From Cryptomeria japonica (Eukaryota; Streptophyta; Pinopsida; Cupressales; Cupressaceae), in the NCBI RefSeq assembly GCF_030272615.1, contig NC_081415.1:602847644-602911643 (forward strand): DNA of 64,000 nucleotides. The letters are read 5' to 3'. Positions within the stretch are counted from its first letter, which is position 1; every line of letters begins with the position of its first letter. Positions 33,796-45,682 of the stretch are shown here, in pieces. The translations under genes and the position numbers were made by a program. The notes beneath the pieces were generated by a model. That model was not told the DNA's origin. It did no database searches and saw only the letters and a list, made by a program, of their open reading frames with translations.

Positions 33796-35581
33796 TGATA
33801 GGGGGATAGTAAAAAATTGGCTCAAATTGTGTGTTTATAATCAATTTAGTTTGCAAGTTCCCTCAAAAGTAATTGTTGATGTTTTTCTTTCTCTATGGTT
33901 CATACCAACCTTGAGATCTTCCTACCATGTTAGTTCTTGTTTTCATTCAAACTTGCTCTCAAGTCTCACAAAGGTGAGACTTTGCATCTTTAGCTCCAAC
34001 CACCAAGATCACTCACCAAGAGTTGTAGGAGTTCTAGGAAATTGACTAACATCCTCTTTGTCTTAATTCAACTTGGTTTGGTGGTGGTCTTTCCAATTGT
34101 CTTCTTACCCGATTTGAAGAAAAGCTCAAAACAGGGCTACAAGAAAAGAGCCCTAATTAGCCCTCTGAAACTTGAAATGTGTTTATAAATCCATAAACTA
34201 CAAAAATACCCCATAAAACAATTGCATTTCTGGATACCCTTTATGGAGATCTTTCAATTTTTTTCTATCAGGAGGTCTGACAAGGCTGTACAACCACTGT
34301 CCTATATATGTGCCTAAAAATAATGGGTTTCAAGGGTTTTAAGTCTTCTAACACCTTAACACTATTCCAAACACTTCTTCAAACCACAAAATATCTTGAG
34401 AAGGTCTCTAAAATAGTTTTTTAGCCTTCCAACTTTTTTTTCCTACAAGCATAAAGTCAAACACTTGATGTGCAACCAAGTTTCAAAAGAAAAATGCTAA
34501 AAAACCATTGTCTTACTATACGTTGACTACTCAAAATATATTTCCCTGCTGATTATTCACAAAAATACTCTTCCATCTGGTTAAAATCTCTATCCAAACT
34601 TCAATCCACCTTAAGAAAACAAAATAAGGTTCACTTGGTGAGGGTTTGTTAAGAAACTTTGTTTTTCACCATGAAGGTTCACTAGTCGGGCTATAGGAGT
34701 TCGCCTAGTTAGCAACAAAAACCACTTTCTTTGTCATTTCCAACCAAAAAAACCATGTATGTACAAAAAGTCTATGTACAAAAACTTGAGTTTTAGAGGC
34801 CATGGAGAAAGAGCCAAAGAAAAACAAGTTGCTTCCATTATTGAAGTCAAACCCTTACTCAACTGAGAATAGGGTTAAAACAAAATAATTTTTCTACAAT
34901 GCTAAAACTCCACACCAACACACAAACCCAAGTGAAAGAGATTCAATACAACATGGCACAACTTCCCAAATTAAAATAGTATGTCCAAATGTATAGGAAG
35001 TATGGACTGCTATACCATATGGAGCAAAAAGTGCAAGAAAAGGACAAAAATTTGAGTTTTTGTATTGAGTTCTTCTTTTCTTCGAATGCCAACCAGATAC
35101 AAAGTTGAGGGAGGCTTTAAATAGTCACTCACCATGTAAATCATGCCAAGGTATGGACCAATAACCACCTTTTGCATTGTTTTACAAATTTTTCCAAATA
35201 TTGTCAAAATGTTGCTTGACAACATTGACACTTTTTGGTACAATGAGCATTTTTGACTTGTGAGTGAAATAGACTTAGCTGCACCATGTGAAATGGTTTC
35301 CTAGAACCACACAAACATATTTCAATTCCTAACAATTATTTATAAGGAGTTTTGACCATATTTCCATAGTTTGCCCATTCTAGGCTTACAAAGCATAATA
35401 ATTCAAAAATAGACCAAAAACTCAACAAACAACAAAACTAAGACAAAAAGGACAATTAAACACACTAAAAACACCCTTTGGACATACAAAAAGTCTATTA
35501 TTCAATTGTGACCAACATAGGCCGTTTCAAACTAAAATTTGATGAAGTGCTCCATTAGCTTCACTAGGTGCTCCTGCACCA
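33796..35581 (-). repeat. 3' LTR of F
   Basis: 1,786 bp. On the minus strand it starts TGGTGCAGGAGCACC and ends CCCCCTATCA. Confidence 0.95.
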
Positions 35582-35594
35582 TACTCCCCCAAAG
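35582..35594 (-). promoter_or_regulatory. polypurine tract of F
   Basis: The minus strand CTTTGGGGGAGTA abuts the LTR start TGGTGCAGG. Confidence 0.88.
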
Positions 35595-35603
35595 ACAAAG
35601 AAG

Positions 35604-35903
35604 TCAAGTGACTCTATTTGTTACCAATGAGGGATCAATTCCAGACTTAAAAAATTCTAACTTAGGTACCCAAGTAGCCTCGGAGTCTGATTTGTTCCTC
35701 CACTTGATCAAATGCTCCATATAGACTTGGTGACGAGTCTTTTTGAGAATCCTAGAATCCAAAACCTTTTTAGCTTGAGGCATCGGTGGAGAAAGAAGAG
35801 GTAGGTCTGAAAGTGATTGGTGAACATAAGAAAATCTCTCATCCCCCTTGGGAAGCTGCCCTTTGTATGCAACCAAATCTGCAATATTAAAGATAGGAGA
35901 CAA
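35604..35903 (-). pseudogene. integrase C-terminus with chromodomain (F)
   Basis: A 99-codon open piece. Residues 1-20 are the end of the integrase C-terminal domain (FNIADLVAYKGQLP). Residues about 46-92 are a chromodomain: KVLDSRILKK, then EHLIKW and ATWVPKLEFF. Aromatic residues Tyr61, Trp68 and Trp78 are candidates for the methyl-lysine cage. In chromoviruses this domain is thought to steer insertion to particular chromatin. It lies 10 bp from the polypurine tract, so pol runs almost to the LTR. The piece itself is open. Confidence 0.85.
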
Positions 35904-37100
35904 TGCAACATCATTAGGCTAATCAATCTTATAAGCATTAGAGCCATACTTAGCCAAAACCTTACAAGGACCTATCCTCCTCATTTAGAGTTTTCTCGGA
36001 ATTCCTTTTGGAATTATGGACTTATTCAAGTGCACCATCACAAGGTCACCAACTGAAAATTGTACATCTTTCCTTGTTGCATCAACTCTAGCTTTGACCT
36101 TCAGTGAGGCATCTTGGAGAGCTTTCTTTACTCTATCATGAACCTCCTTCATAGACTAAGCTACACCATCATATTGACCACTTCTTTTCTACACATTACC
36201 AAGGTTTCGCAACTCCATAACACCCCTTGCGTGCATACCATATACTATCTCAAAAGGACTCTTACCAGTAGACCTGTTGACACTGTCATTGTAGGCAAAC
36301 TCTGCTTGGTGAAGAATCTGATCCCAACTCTGTCCATATTCTTTTTTCAAACACTTGAAGAGGTTACCAAGTGTTCTATTGACCACCTCTATTTGGGCAT
36401 CAGTTTGGGGATGATAGGTTGAACTAGAAGACAAGTTAGTACTCAATCTTTTCCAAAGAGTTTTCCAAAAATGTCCAAGGAATTTGACATCTCTATCTAA
36501 AACAATACTAATAGGAAAACCATGGATTCGAATAAGCTCTTGGAAAAATAAGTGTGCAATGTGACTAGCATCATGAGTAGTTTTACAAGGAACAAAATTA
36601 GCCATTTTACTGAATCTATCAAAAACAACAAAAATGCTATCAAAACCAAGCTTTGTTTTGGGTAACCAACCACAAAATCCATACTTACACATTCCCATGG
36701 CCTTGTAGGAATGGGTAATGGCTCATAAAGACCCATATTAGTAGATGTGCCTTTTGCCTTTTGACAAACCATACACTGCTCAACATACCTCCTGATATCC
36801 CTTTGCATTCTTGGCCAATAGTAGAAATGTTGCACAAGTTCCAATGTCTTATTTAGACCAAAATGACCACTCAAACACCCATTGTTCTTCTCTTGGATCA
36901 GATTTTCCCTCATAGAGCCTTTGGGAACACACAACTGTTTGCCTTTAAACAACAAACCATTTTGCAAGGTAAAGTCAACATATTCACTATGAAAATGGTT
37001 TTGAAATTCTTGACAAACCTTGTAAATGGTTGCAAAATATTCATCATTTGGATACAAATCCTTGAAGAAATCAACTCCAATGCTCTGAATCTGCACTTCT
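35904..37100 (-). pseudogene. gypsy integrase (F)
   Basis: The zinc module has GHFGLNKTLELVQHFYYWP and CMVCQKAKG, with the first His of the usual pair replaced (NGCLSGH). The core has SMDFVVGYPK (first Asp), LDRDVKFLGHFWKTL (second Asp) and IEVVNRTLGN (Glu), so the triad is coded. A one-base frame change around 36600-36660 separates the two long pieces (37240-36497 and 36698-36189). After STGKSPFEIVYGMH the frame is broken again before the chromodomain piece. Confidence 0.9.
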
Positions 37101-37309
37101 TGCACTATTAGTAGCCTTCTACTCAAAGCATCTGCTACTTTATTACATTGTCCCTTTTTATGCTTTATGGAAAATGTATACGATTGCAAGTACTCAACCC
37201 ATTTAACATGTCTATGACTCAACTTATCCCGTGAATTCAAAAAACTAAGAGCTTTATTATTTGTGTAAACAATAAACTCTCTAGGTAGAAAATAGTGCCT
37301 CCATTTTCG
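37101..37309 (-). pseudogene. RNase H of F, C-terminal part
   Basis: Reads RKWRHYF, YTNNKALSFLNS, HRHVKWVEYLQSYTFSIKHK and DALSRR, the end of gypsy RNase H and the tether to integrase. The Asp usually found before KAL (TDN) is Asn (TNN). The N-terminal half lies at 45337-45682, on the far side of G. Confidence 0.85.
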
Positions 37310-37314
37310 AAGAG
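37310..37314. repeat. target-site duplication AAGAG, left copy (G)
   Basis: Pairs with AACAG at 45332-45336, one mismatch. The joined target matches the RNase H coding of F. Confidence 0.82.
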
Positions 37315-38962
37315 TGATATGGAGGATACTTAGTTTACCATCAGTTAGGATTCTTTGATGGTTTCTTCTATCCCTTCCTAGGTTCCAAGTCTATCCCTTT
37401 AGACTTATAAGGGATTCTCTACCATTTTTTTTCTTATCTCACCTTCCTCAAGCTCCCAAAGATATCTTGCTCACTATGTCCTTGCAGGGGTGCAGGACAC
37501 ACACACACACATGTGTTCTCTCTTTGCAAAACCACCCATCCTGTTTGGTTTGACAAATACACTCCTTTCGATTACACAATGTCTAAGTTTCAAGCATATA
37601 GCCTTCTAGAGATTCTTCCAGTTCTTAGTAGTTTCCTTCCCCTACAAGTTATCTCCTTCAAATTATTGACACCTAGCCGGACTATCACCAAGCTTGTCTA
37701 GGATCAGTATGGAGAAATGGCGATTTCCATTTCCTCACCTCTTTCAAATGAAAAACTACTATACATATCTGGATCTTCTTGACAATCTCCAATGATCTTG
37801 TGGAGTTTCAAGTCACAGCCATATGATTATTGAAAACAAGGAACAAAAACTGAAGGGACAGCTTTATTTACAAATCCTGAATTTATTCACAGGTTCAAAA
37901 TAGTAACTCTTCAGAATAGAGAAAAGAAACAATTACATTAATAACATACATGAAATAAACAGAAATTAAACACTAATTGAAAACTAGAAAATGGACTTGT
38001 CTATTGGTTATTAGAATAACAAAATGTGTTCTTCAAGGCAATCAACCTCTTATAGATGCCCATTGGGTCTTTTATACATTTTCTCTTCTCCTATGAACTT
38101 CTCCTATTGAATGAGATAAATCTCATTACTAACGGTTTCCATTTGTAACAGTCTGACAGGTTCTATCGGAACATCGGGGTAATATCCAAGCAAAGTTACT
38201 GATGTCAGATGACAACCTACTTGTCAAACTTCCTATCAGGTCTTCGACAGAACACCAAAATGGGGCTACCGACGACCGATGTCTTCACACTTCTGCTTTG
38301 CACTTTCCTATCGGGCGTCAAGATAGCAAGAAATCCCTTCGTCTGATGGCCGATGCTTTCCTCCGCTTCCTAGGCATTTTCATTGGGTCTCCTCCAAACA
38401 TGTTAGCCCGATGGCCAATGCCATCTTCCTCCACTTATGCTTTGTCATTGGGTCGTTGGTGTAATACTGAAGCGTATCTTTCGATAGCCGATGACTTGCT
38501 CTAGTCCGTGCACTTTCTTATCGGGTCTACAGGATAGCTTGAAACCACTCTCCCCGATACTCGATAACAATACTCCGTACCTATGCTTTCTCACCGGGTC
38601 ATAGGGGTAACATGAAAATACTCCCGTTGATACCCGATGGCTCCGTTCCAAGTCAATGCTAACTCATTAGGTTATTAGGGTGACTTGAAATAGTTCCTCG
38701 CACTACCAGATAATAACTTCTCTAAACAACAATAACTTATTGGGTCATTGGAGTAAGTGAAAACCACTCTTGTCGATACCTGATACAACTACTCTCACTC
38801 TGGTGACCTCATCGGGGTAGGACTTGCTGATCAGGGTCCATAAACAACCAAAAAAATGGAAATGGACTTAGAGCCAGACCTTATGTATGCACATGACCAC
38901 TGGAATGTCTCAAAAATGAAAACTAGTTAAGGCCATTCCAACCCTTAGGTGCTCCTTCACCA
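37315..38962 (-). repeat. 3' LTR of G
   Basis: 1,648 bp, plus strand TGATATGGAGGATAC to GCTCCTTCACCA. It contains a CA dinucleotide run (37496-37510) and an iterated ATCGGGT array (38165-38830). Confidence 0.94.
38165..38830. repeat. degenerate ATCGGGT array in G 3' LTR
   Basis: About ten imperfect units spaced near 70 bp, each built around ATCGGGTC or TTGGGTCAT followed by GGGGTAA or GGGTGA, with complementary CGATACCCGAT words between them. The same array lies in the other LTR at about 44490-45170. Confidence 0.6.
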
Positions 38963-38976
38963 TAGTCCCCCAAAAA
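38963..38976 (-). promoter_or_regulatory. polypurine tract of G
   Basis: The minus strand TTTTTGGGGGACTA abuts LTR start TGGTGAAGGAGC. Confidence 0.88.
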
Positions 38977-38989
38977 CAAAGAAGTCAAG

Positions 38990-39215
38990 TGACTATGCAT
39001 GACCACAAGGAGAGATCAATTGTTGTCTTGACAAAGTTTGATTCAGGGACCCAGGTCACTTTAGAATCAGGTTTATGCATCCATTTGACCAAATGTTCCA
39101 TGTAGATTTGGTGTCAAGTGTTCTTGAGAATGCGAGAATCCAACACTTTCTCAACTTGGGGCATGGAAAAAGAAAGTAAGGGCAGGTTGGAAAGTGACTG
39201 CTAAACATCTGAAAC
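38990..39215 (-). pseudogene. chromodomain remnant (G)
   Basis: Parallel to the chromodomain of F: KVLDSRILKNT, MEHLVKWMHKPDSK and TWVPESNF, in broken frame with at least one stop. The two Trp positions of the aromatic cage remain. Confidence 0.75.
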
Positions 39216-40470
39216 TCACGCATCCTCCTTGGGAAGTTGCCCGTTGTAGATAACCAAATCTACAACATTGAAAATGGGAGACAAAGCAGTATCACATGGA
39301 AAATCAATCTTATAGGCATTAGAGCCATACTTCGCTAAAAATTTACATGGGCCTATTCTCCTCATTTGTATCTTTTTGGGAACCCATTTCTGAACTCGAT
39401 CCTTGTTCAAATGTACCATCACCAAATCTCCAACTGAAAATTGCACATCTCTCTGTGTGGTATCAACTTTGGCTTTAAATTTTTGTGAAGAATCTTGGAG
39501 AGCTCTCCTGACTTGGTCATGAACCTCCTTCATAGATTGAGTGACATCATCATCTTGACCACTTGTGTGTGATAGATTACCAAGATCTTGTAATTCCATA
39601 ACACCTTGTGGGTGCATACCATACACTATCTCAAAAGGACTCTTCACAGTAGACCTGTTGACAATGTAATTGTATGCAAACTCTGCCTGGTGAAGAACCT
39701 GATCCCAACTCTATCCATACTCTTTTTTCAAACACCTTGAAAGGTTTCCAAGTGTCCTATTGACCACCTCTTTTTGACTGTCTATTTGGGGATGATAGGT
39801 TGAACCAAAAGACAAATTAGTTCCCAGTCTTTTCCAAAGAGTTTTCCAAAAATGTCCAAGGAATTTGACATCTCTATCTGAAATAATACTAACCAGAAAA
39901 TCGTGGATTCTTATAACCTCTTTGAAAAACAAGTGTGCAATGTGACTAGCATCATGAGTAGTTTTACAAGGAAAAAAATGTGCCATTTTACTGAATCTAT
40001 CAACAACAACAAAAATGATATCACAACCAAGTTTAGTTTTGGGTAATCCAATCACAAAATCCATACTTACACATTCCAATGGCCTTGTAGGAATAGGTAA
40101 TGGCTGATAAAGAATAGAATTATTAGCTATACCTTTAGCTTTCTGACAAACCATACATTGCTCAACATACCTTTTGATATCCCTCTGCATTCTGGGCCAA
40201 TATTAGAACCTTTGAACAAGTTGCATTGTCTTATTAAGGCTAAAATTACCACTCAAACATCCATTGTGCTTTTCTTGGATCAGATTTTCTCTCATCGATC
40301 CTTTGCGAACACACAACTATCCACCTTTAAACAACAAACCATTCTCCAAAGTAAAGTCAAAATATTCACTATGAAAGTGATTCTGAAATTCTTGACAAAC
40401 CTTGTAAATGGCTGCAAAATCTTCATCCTTGGGGTACAAATCCTTGAAGTAATCAACTCCAATACTCTGA
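39216..40470 (-). pseudogene. gypsy integrase (G)
   Basis: Zinc module with HNGCLSGNFSLNKT (second His changed to Asn) and CMVCQKAKG; core pieces SMDFVIGLPKTK, SDRDVKFLGHFWKTL and KEVVNRTLGN, so both Asp residues and the Glu are coded. The C-terminal piece (39647-39216) has SPFEIVYGMHPQG, a GDLVMVHLNK block and PCKFLAKYGSNAYKID. Stops separate the pieces, including a TAG after KEYG at 39708. Otherwise well preserved. Confidence 0.9.
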
Positions 40471-41686
40471 ATCTACACTTCTTGCACCGTTAGTAGCCTT
40501 TTACTTAAATCATGTTCCACTTTATTACATTGTACTGTCTTATGCTTAATAGAAAAAGCATATGACTGCAAATACTCAACCCATTTAACATGCCTATGAA
40601 TCAACTTATCTTGTGAATTCGGAAAACTTAAAGCTTGATTATCTATGTAAAAAACAAACTCCTTAGGTAATAAGTAGTGCCTCCACTTCATAAGAGCTTG
40701 GACAAGAGCATACAACTCGAGATCATATGATGAATACATTGAGCTTCTCACTAAAGAGAGCTTCGGGTCTATTCTCTTGACTCAAAACAACACCAACTAC
40801 TATATTACTTGCATCACATTCAATTATGAACAACTTATCAAAACTAGGAAGAATGAGTACTGGTTGTGTAGCTACCTTTTGTTTCAAAATTTCAATCCCT
40901 TTGTTAGCTGCATTGGTCCACTAAAACTTAGTCTTAACTCCTCCTTTGATGGTATCCAGCATGGGTGCACAAATCTCACTGAACCCTCTAATAAACTTCC
41001 TATAGAACTATACCAAACCATGAAAACTTCTTAATACACTTGGTGTCTTTGGTGTTGGCCAATTTGTGATGCCTTCCACCTTTGATGTGTCCATCTTCAA
41101 ATCTCCTGTGAACATTACAAATCCAAGATAGACAAGTTCCTTCTTCATAAACTCACACTTCTCCAAGTTTATTGTTAGTTGCTCATCATACAATTTTTTG
41201 CAATACAATACTAAGATGCTCTATATGTTCCTCTTTATTTCTACTAAAAATCAAGATGTCATCTAAGTATACAACAACAAATTTACCAATAAAATCTTTC
41301 AACACTTCATTCATGAGTCTCATGAATGTACTGGGAGTATTACTAAGACCGAATGGAATAACAAGCCACTCATTAAGTCCTTCATTGGTTTTGAAGGTTG
41401 TTTTCCATTCATCACCTTCCTTTAACCTGATCTGGTGGTATCCACTCTTAAGATCAATCTTAGTGAAGTACTTTGCACCTCCCAAGCAATCCATTAAGTC
41501 TTCAATTCATGGGATAGGAAATTTGTACCTGATAGTGATTCTATTTATGGCTCTTGAATCTGTGCATAGCCTCGATGTTCCTCCTTTCTTGGGTTCTAAC
41601 ACTGTAGGTACATCACAAGGACTTATGCTCTTCTTTATCAACCCTTGGTCCAACAATTCTTGTACTTGTCTAGCCATTTCCTTGTT
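40471..41686 (-). pseudogene. gypsy reverse transcriptase and RNase H (G)
   Basis: Reverse transcriptase motifs in order: QELLDQGLIKKSISP, a CTDSRAINRITIRYKFPIP block, [17 protein letters not shown] (catalytic Asp), [32 protein letters not shown] (Asp pair intact) and HLSIVLQ. A frame change at about 41200 leads to EQLTINLEKCEFMKKELVYLG. RNase H has IIECDASNIVVG (Asp kept), then YALVQALMKWRHY and FYIDNQALSF. Unlike B and H, no extra RNase H is present. The frame change and several stops prevent translation. Confidence 0.92.
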
Positions 41687-42400
41687 CTATTTTGGAGTCA
41701 TCTTATAGGATGCTTTGTTGGGTAATAATGTTCTAGGAATAAAATCAATCTGATGGCTTATGGCTCTAATATGAGGTAGGGTTGCTGGTGCTCCACCACT
41801 TATGATTGCTTTGAAGTTGTCTAGTATCTGTTGTACTTCATGAGGTATTTGAACCTTCTTTTCTTTCTTTGCTTCCTTTGGTTTCATAGTAAGAGAAAAC
41901 CCCACTCCTTCTCCTTCCTTGAGATTGTTAATAAACTCTTTTTCACCTACCAATAACACATTTGGGCCTTTAGTTTTGCTTCTCTCTCCTTCATCACTTA
42001 GGGACTGAATATGGTATATAACTCCATCCTTTTGAAAAGAATAAGAATTCTTCTCTCCATTCTGAATGGCCATTTTGTCAAACTGCCATGGTCTACCAAG
42101 AAGTAGATGGCAAGCATCCATAGGCATGATGTCACACAAGACTTTATCCTTATAACTACCTATGTTGAACTCAACCCATGCTTGTTCATTTACTACCACA
42201 TGTTGCTCCTTGTTGAGCCAAGTGACCCTATATAGATTACTATGTGGAATTCTTTTCAACTTCAGTTTATTTACTGCTTCCTTTGACACAATATTGTCAG
42301 TAGACCCTGAGTCTATCACCAATCTACAAACCTTACCAAGGACCTTACATTTGATTCTAAACAAATCTCTCTTTGAGTTGGTTCTTCTTTGATTGGCTCC
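41687..42400 (-). pseudogene. gypsy protease region (G)
   Basis: A 225-codon open piece (42364-41687) with an aspartic protease: RLVIDSGSTDNIVS carries an intact DSG, and HLLLGRPWQFD is the second conserved block. The C-terminal half is Lys/Glu-rich and leads into the reverse transcriptase, where a TAG separates them. Protease would cut the gag-pol polyprotein. Confidence 0.9.
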
Positions 42401-43608
42401 TTAATCAGGGCTCTTCTCATCATTAAATTTTCTCCATCTTTAGGAGCTAAGCTCACATCTTGTGTCTTGTTATTTTCTGCATCTTCTTGTGCATATGTCA
42501 CTTTTCTTTCACTTCCTTGAGAAGAAGAGGATTTCTTTGGACATCTATAGGTAGGGTGACCGAACTTTTGGCTATTTTAACACTTCATGGTGGAGAATTA
42601 GGACCCTCTTCCTGGTCCACTAGATCTACCTCTTTCTGGATTGCTAAATGATCCCCTTCCTCTATAGCTGCTTTTGCTACATGAATCCTCACTTTTCTCT
42701 ATAAGTTTGGACTCTCCTTGAGACCTTTGATCTACTCCTCTTCCACCAAAACTACCTCTTTGGCCTCTACCATCTTTTCCTCTGCCTCTTCCTCTATTGC
42801 TTTGTTCTTGTTTTTTTTAACTCTTTTCCTCCACCTTCAGTGCCAATTGATAGCAATTATGCATGAAGTTAGGACATAACAAACTCAACTCCTCTTGAAT
42901 ATTCCATCTCAAGCCATTCAAGTATCTGACTACTTTGAAGATCTCATCCTCTACCACCTTGGATCTCAAACACAACTTCTAAAATTCCTCAGTGTAGCTG
43001 CTCACATCCAAGACTATTTGCCTCAAGTTTTGTCTCCTCTTGTGCAACTGGATTTCATAATCTTTAGGGATGTATGCCTCTTTCACCTTGGCTAACATGC
43101 CCTTCCAAGTGGCAATGGGGTTCTTGCCCTCGTTTTGCCTCTCTTCTTGGATAAACTTCCACTAGGTCAATGTTGCCCCTCTCAATCTAGACTTCACCAC
43201 CTTCACCTTTTGTGCCTCATTGATTCCATCACATTCAAATTGATTCTCCAATCCCTCTATCCATTCTAGGACTACCTTTGCCTCCATTTTTCCACAAAAT
43301 AGTGGCACTCCTTCTAGGGATTTTCCTCTTAAGGCTTTAATTGCTTTAAGGAAAGGTTCATCAAGTAGAATAGGGTCTGGTTCAGGAGTCCTATCCTCTT
43401 CTACAACTTGTTTGCTTTTCCCCTCATTGACCTTGATTGTCACTTTCTCAGTTTTGTCTTCAAATACATCTAGTTTTCTCTCCAATTGTAGCAATCTTTC
43501 TTTTAGGAGTCTATTCTCTTCCTCTTGATCTTCTACCTTCTTGGCTAACTCTATATTAGTCACTATTCTGAGACTATTTTCTCCTAGTGATTTAGTATCT
43601 GACATCAA
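42401..43608 (-). pseudogene. gypsy gag (G)
   Basis: The start ATG is at 43608 (a second at 43605), 28 bp inside the primer site. Residues about 18-60 form a coiled coil (VEDQEEENRLLKERLLQLE). The capsid core follows (FLKAIKALRGKSLEGVPLFCG, EWIEGLENQFECDGINEAQ) to a TAG at 43162 just before the WKFI block. After an Arg/Gly-rich stretch comes a knuckle with a stop at its start (C-stop-NSQKFGHPTYRC). Confidence 0.85.
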
Positions 43609-43635
43609 CTACTTTCTTCCCAAGTCTAAATTATG

Positions 43636-43647
43636 GCTCTGATACCA
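43636..43647 (-). promoter_or_regulatory. primer-binding site of G (initiator Met tRNA type)
   Basis: On the minus strand TGGTATCAGAGC, three bases after the 5' LTR. Confidence 0.92.
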
Positions 43648-43650
43648 ATA

Positions 43651-45331
43651 TGATAGGGAGGATACTTAGATTACCATCAATTAGGATTCTTTGACACTTT
43701 CTTCTATCCCTTCTCGGGTTCCAAGTCTATCCCTTTAGACTTCTAAGGGCTTCCCGACCATTGGTTTTCTTATCTCACCTTCCTCAAGCTCACAAAGTAA
43801 GCTTGCTGACTATGTCCTTGCAGTGGTGCAGGACACACACACACATGTGTTCTCTCTTTGCAAAACCACCCATCCTATTTGGTGTGACAAATACACTCCT
43901 TTGAGTTACACAATGTCTAAGTTTTAGGTGTATAGCCTTCTCGATCTTCTTCTAGTTCTCAGCAGTTTCCTTCCCCTGTAAGTTATGTCCTTCAAATTAC
44001 TGCCACCTAGTCGGACTATCACCAAGATCGCCTAGGCTTAGTATGCAGAAAATGGCGATTGCCATTTCCTGGTTTCTTTCAAATGAAAACCTATTGTACA
44101 TATCTGGCTCTTCTTGACAATCTCCAATGATCTTATGGAGTTTAAAATCAAAGCCATATTGATTATTGAAAACAGGGAACAAAAACTGAAGGGAAAGCTT
44201 TATTTACAAATCCCAAATTTATTCACGCGATCAAAATAGTAACTCTTCAGAATAGAGAAAAGAAACAATTACATTAATAGCATACGTGAAATGAACAAAA
44301 ATTAAACACTAATTGAAAACCAGAAAATGGACTTCTCTATTGCTTTTTAGAAAAACAAAATGTGTTCTCCGAGGCAATCAACCTCTTACAGATGCTTGTT
44401 GGGTCTTTTATACATTTTCTCTTCTATTATGAAATCCTATTGGATGAGATAAATCTTGTTACCAATGGTTTCCATTTGTAACTATTTCACAAGTTCCATC
44501 GGAACATTGAGGTAACATCCAAGCAAGGTTACCGATGTCTACTGACAACCTCTAACTTGTCACACTTCCTATCAGGTCTTTGGCAAAACACCAAAACATG
44601 GTTACTGATGACCGACGTCTTCACACTTCCACTTCGCACTTTCCTACCGTGCATCAAGATATCAATAAATCCCTTCATTTTATGGCCGATGCTTTCCTAT
44701 GCTTCCTGGGTGTTTCCATCGGGTCTCCTCCAAACATGTTATCTCGATGGCTGATTTCATCTTCCTCCACTTGTGCTTTGTCATCAGGTCGTCAGTGTAA
44801 CACTTAAGTGTACCTTCCAATAGGCGATGACTTACTCTGGTCCATCCACTTTTCTATCAGGTCCGTGGGATACCTTGAAACCACTCTCCCCGATACCTGA
44901 TAAAATTACTTCATGCCTATGCTTTCTCATCGGGTCATCGGTGTAACATGAAAATACTCCTGCCGATACCCGATGGCTTCGTTCCAAGCCAATGCTAACT
45001 CATTGGGTCATTAGGGTGACTTGAAATGGTTCCTCCCGCTACCCGATAACAACTTCTCTGAACACCAACGACTTATCGGGTCATCAGAGTAAGTGCGAAC
45101 CACTCCTGTCAATACCCGATATAGCTACTCTTGCTCTGGCGACCTCATCGAGGTAGGACTTGCCGATCGGGGTAAGTATTGCTAATAAGGAAAATATCAA
45201 AAAATACCATAAACAACCAAACATATGGAAATCGACGTAGAGTCAGTCGTTTGGTATGTACATGACCATTGGAAGGTCTCAAAAAACAAAACTGGTTAAG
45301 GGCATTCCAACCCTTATGTGCTCCTGCACCA
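43651..45331 (-). repeat. 5' LTR of G
   Basis: 1,681 bp, plus strand TGATAGGGAGGATAC to GCTCCTGCACCA. It aligns along its length with 37315-38962. Confidence 0.94.
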
Positions 45332-45336
45332 AACAG
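45332..45336. repeat. target-site duplication AACAG, right copy (G)
   Basis: One base differs from AAGAG at 37310-37314. Confidence 0.82.
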
Positions 45337-45682
45337 CTTGGACAAGAGCATACAATTCAAGATCATACGATGAATACTTATTTTTTACATCATTGATATT
45401 TTCACTAAAGAAGGCTACTGATCTATTATGTTGACTCAAAATAGCCCCAACTGCTATGTTACTTGCATCACATTCAATAGTGAACAACTCATCAAAACTA
45501 GGAAGAATGAAAACTGGTTGTGTATCTACCTTTTGTTTCAAGAGTTCAAACCCCTTATTAGCTTCTTTGGTCCACTGAAACTTTGTCTTGATTCCTCCTT
45601 AAATAGTATCTAGCATAGGTGCACAAATCTCACAGAATCCCCTTATAAACTTCCTATAGAACTATGCCAAACCATGAAAGCT
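45337..45682 (-). pseudogene. RNase H of F, N-terminal part
   Basis: Contains FILPSFDELFTIECDASNI with the first catalytic Asp, AILSQHNRSVAFFSE and SSYDLELYALVQ, where it is cut by G. The rest of the domain is at 37101-37309. Confidence 0.88.

Larger units (their letters stand above)
37315..45331 (-). mobile_element. Ty3/gypsy chromovirus G, inserted in F
   Basis: An 8.0-kb element, complete from LTR to LTR (37315-38962 and 43651-45331), with primer site and polypurine tract in the expected places and a 5-bp duplication with one changed base. Coding on the minus strand is closely similar to F in gag, protease, reverse transcriptase and integrase, yet most of the LTR is different, so F and G are sister families that share the coding body and LTR ends but not the LTR core. 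Being innermost, it is the youngest insertion of the nest. Confidence 0.94.

Noticed and set aside
37496-37512. CA-repeat as an independent regulatory or Z-DNA feature
   Set aside because: A short microsatellite within the LTR of G, shorter in the other LTR; simple slippage.
41172-41708. 178-codon plus-strand frame
   Set aside because: Antisense shadow of reverse transcriptase of G.
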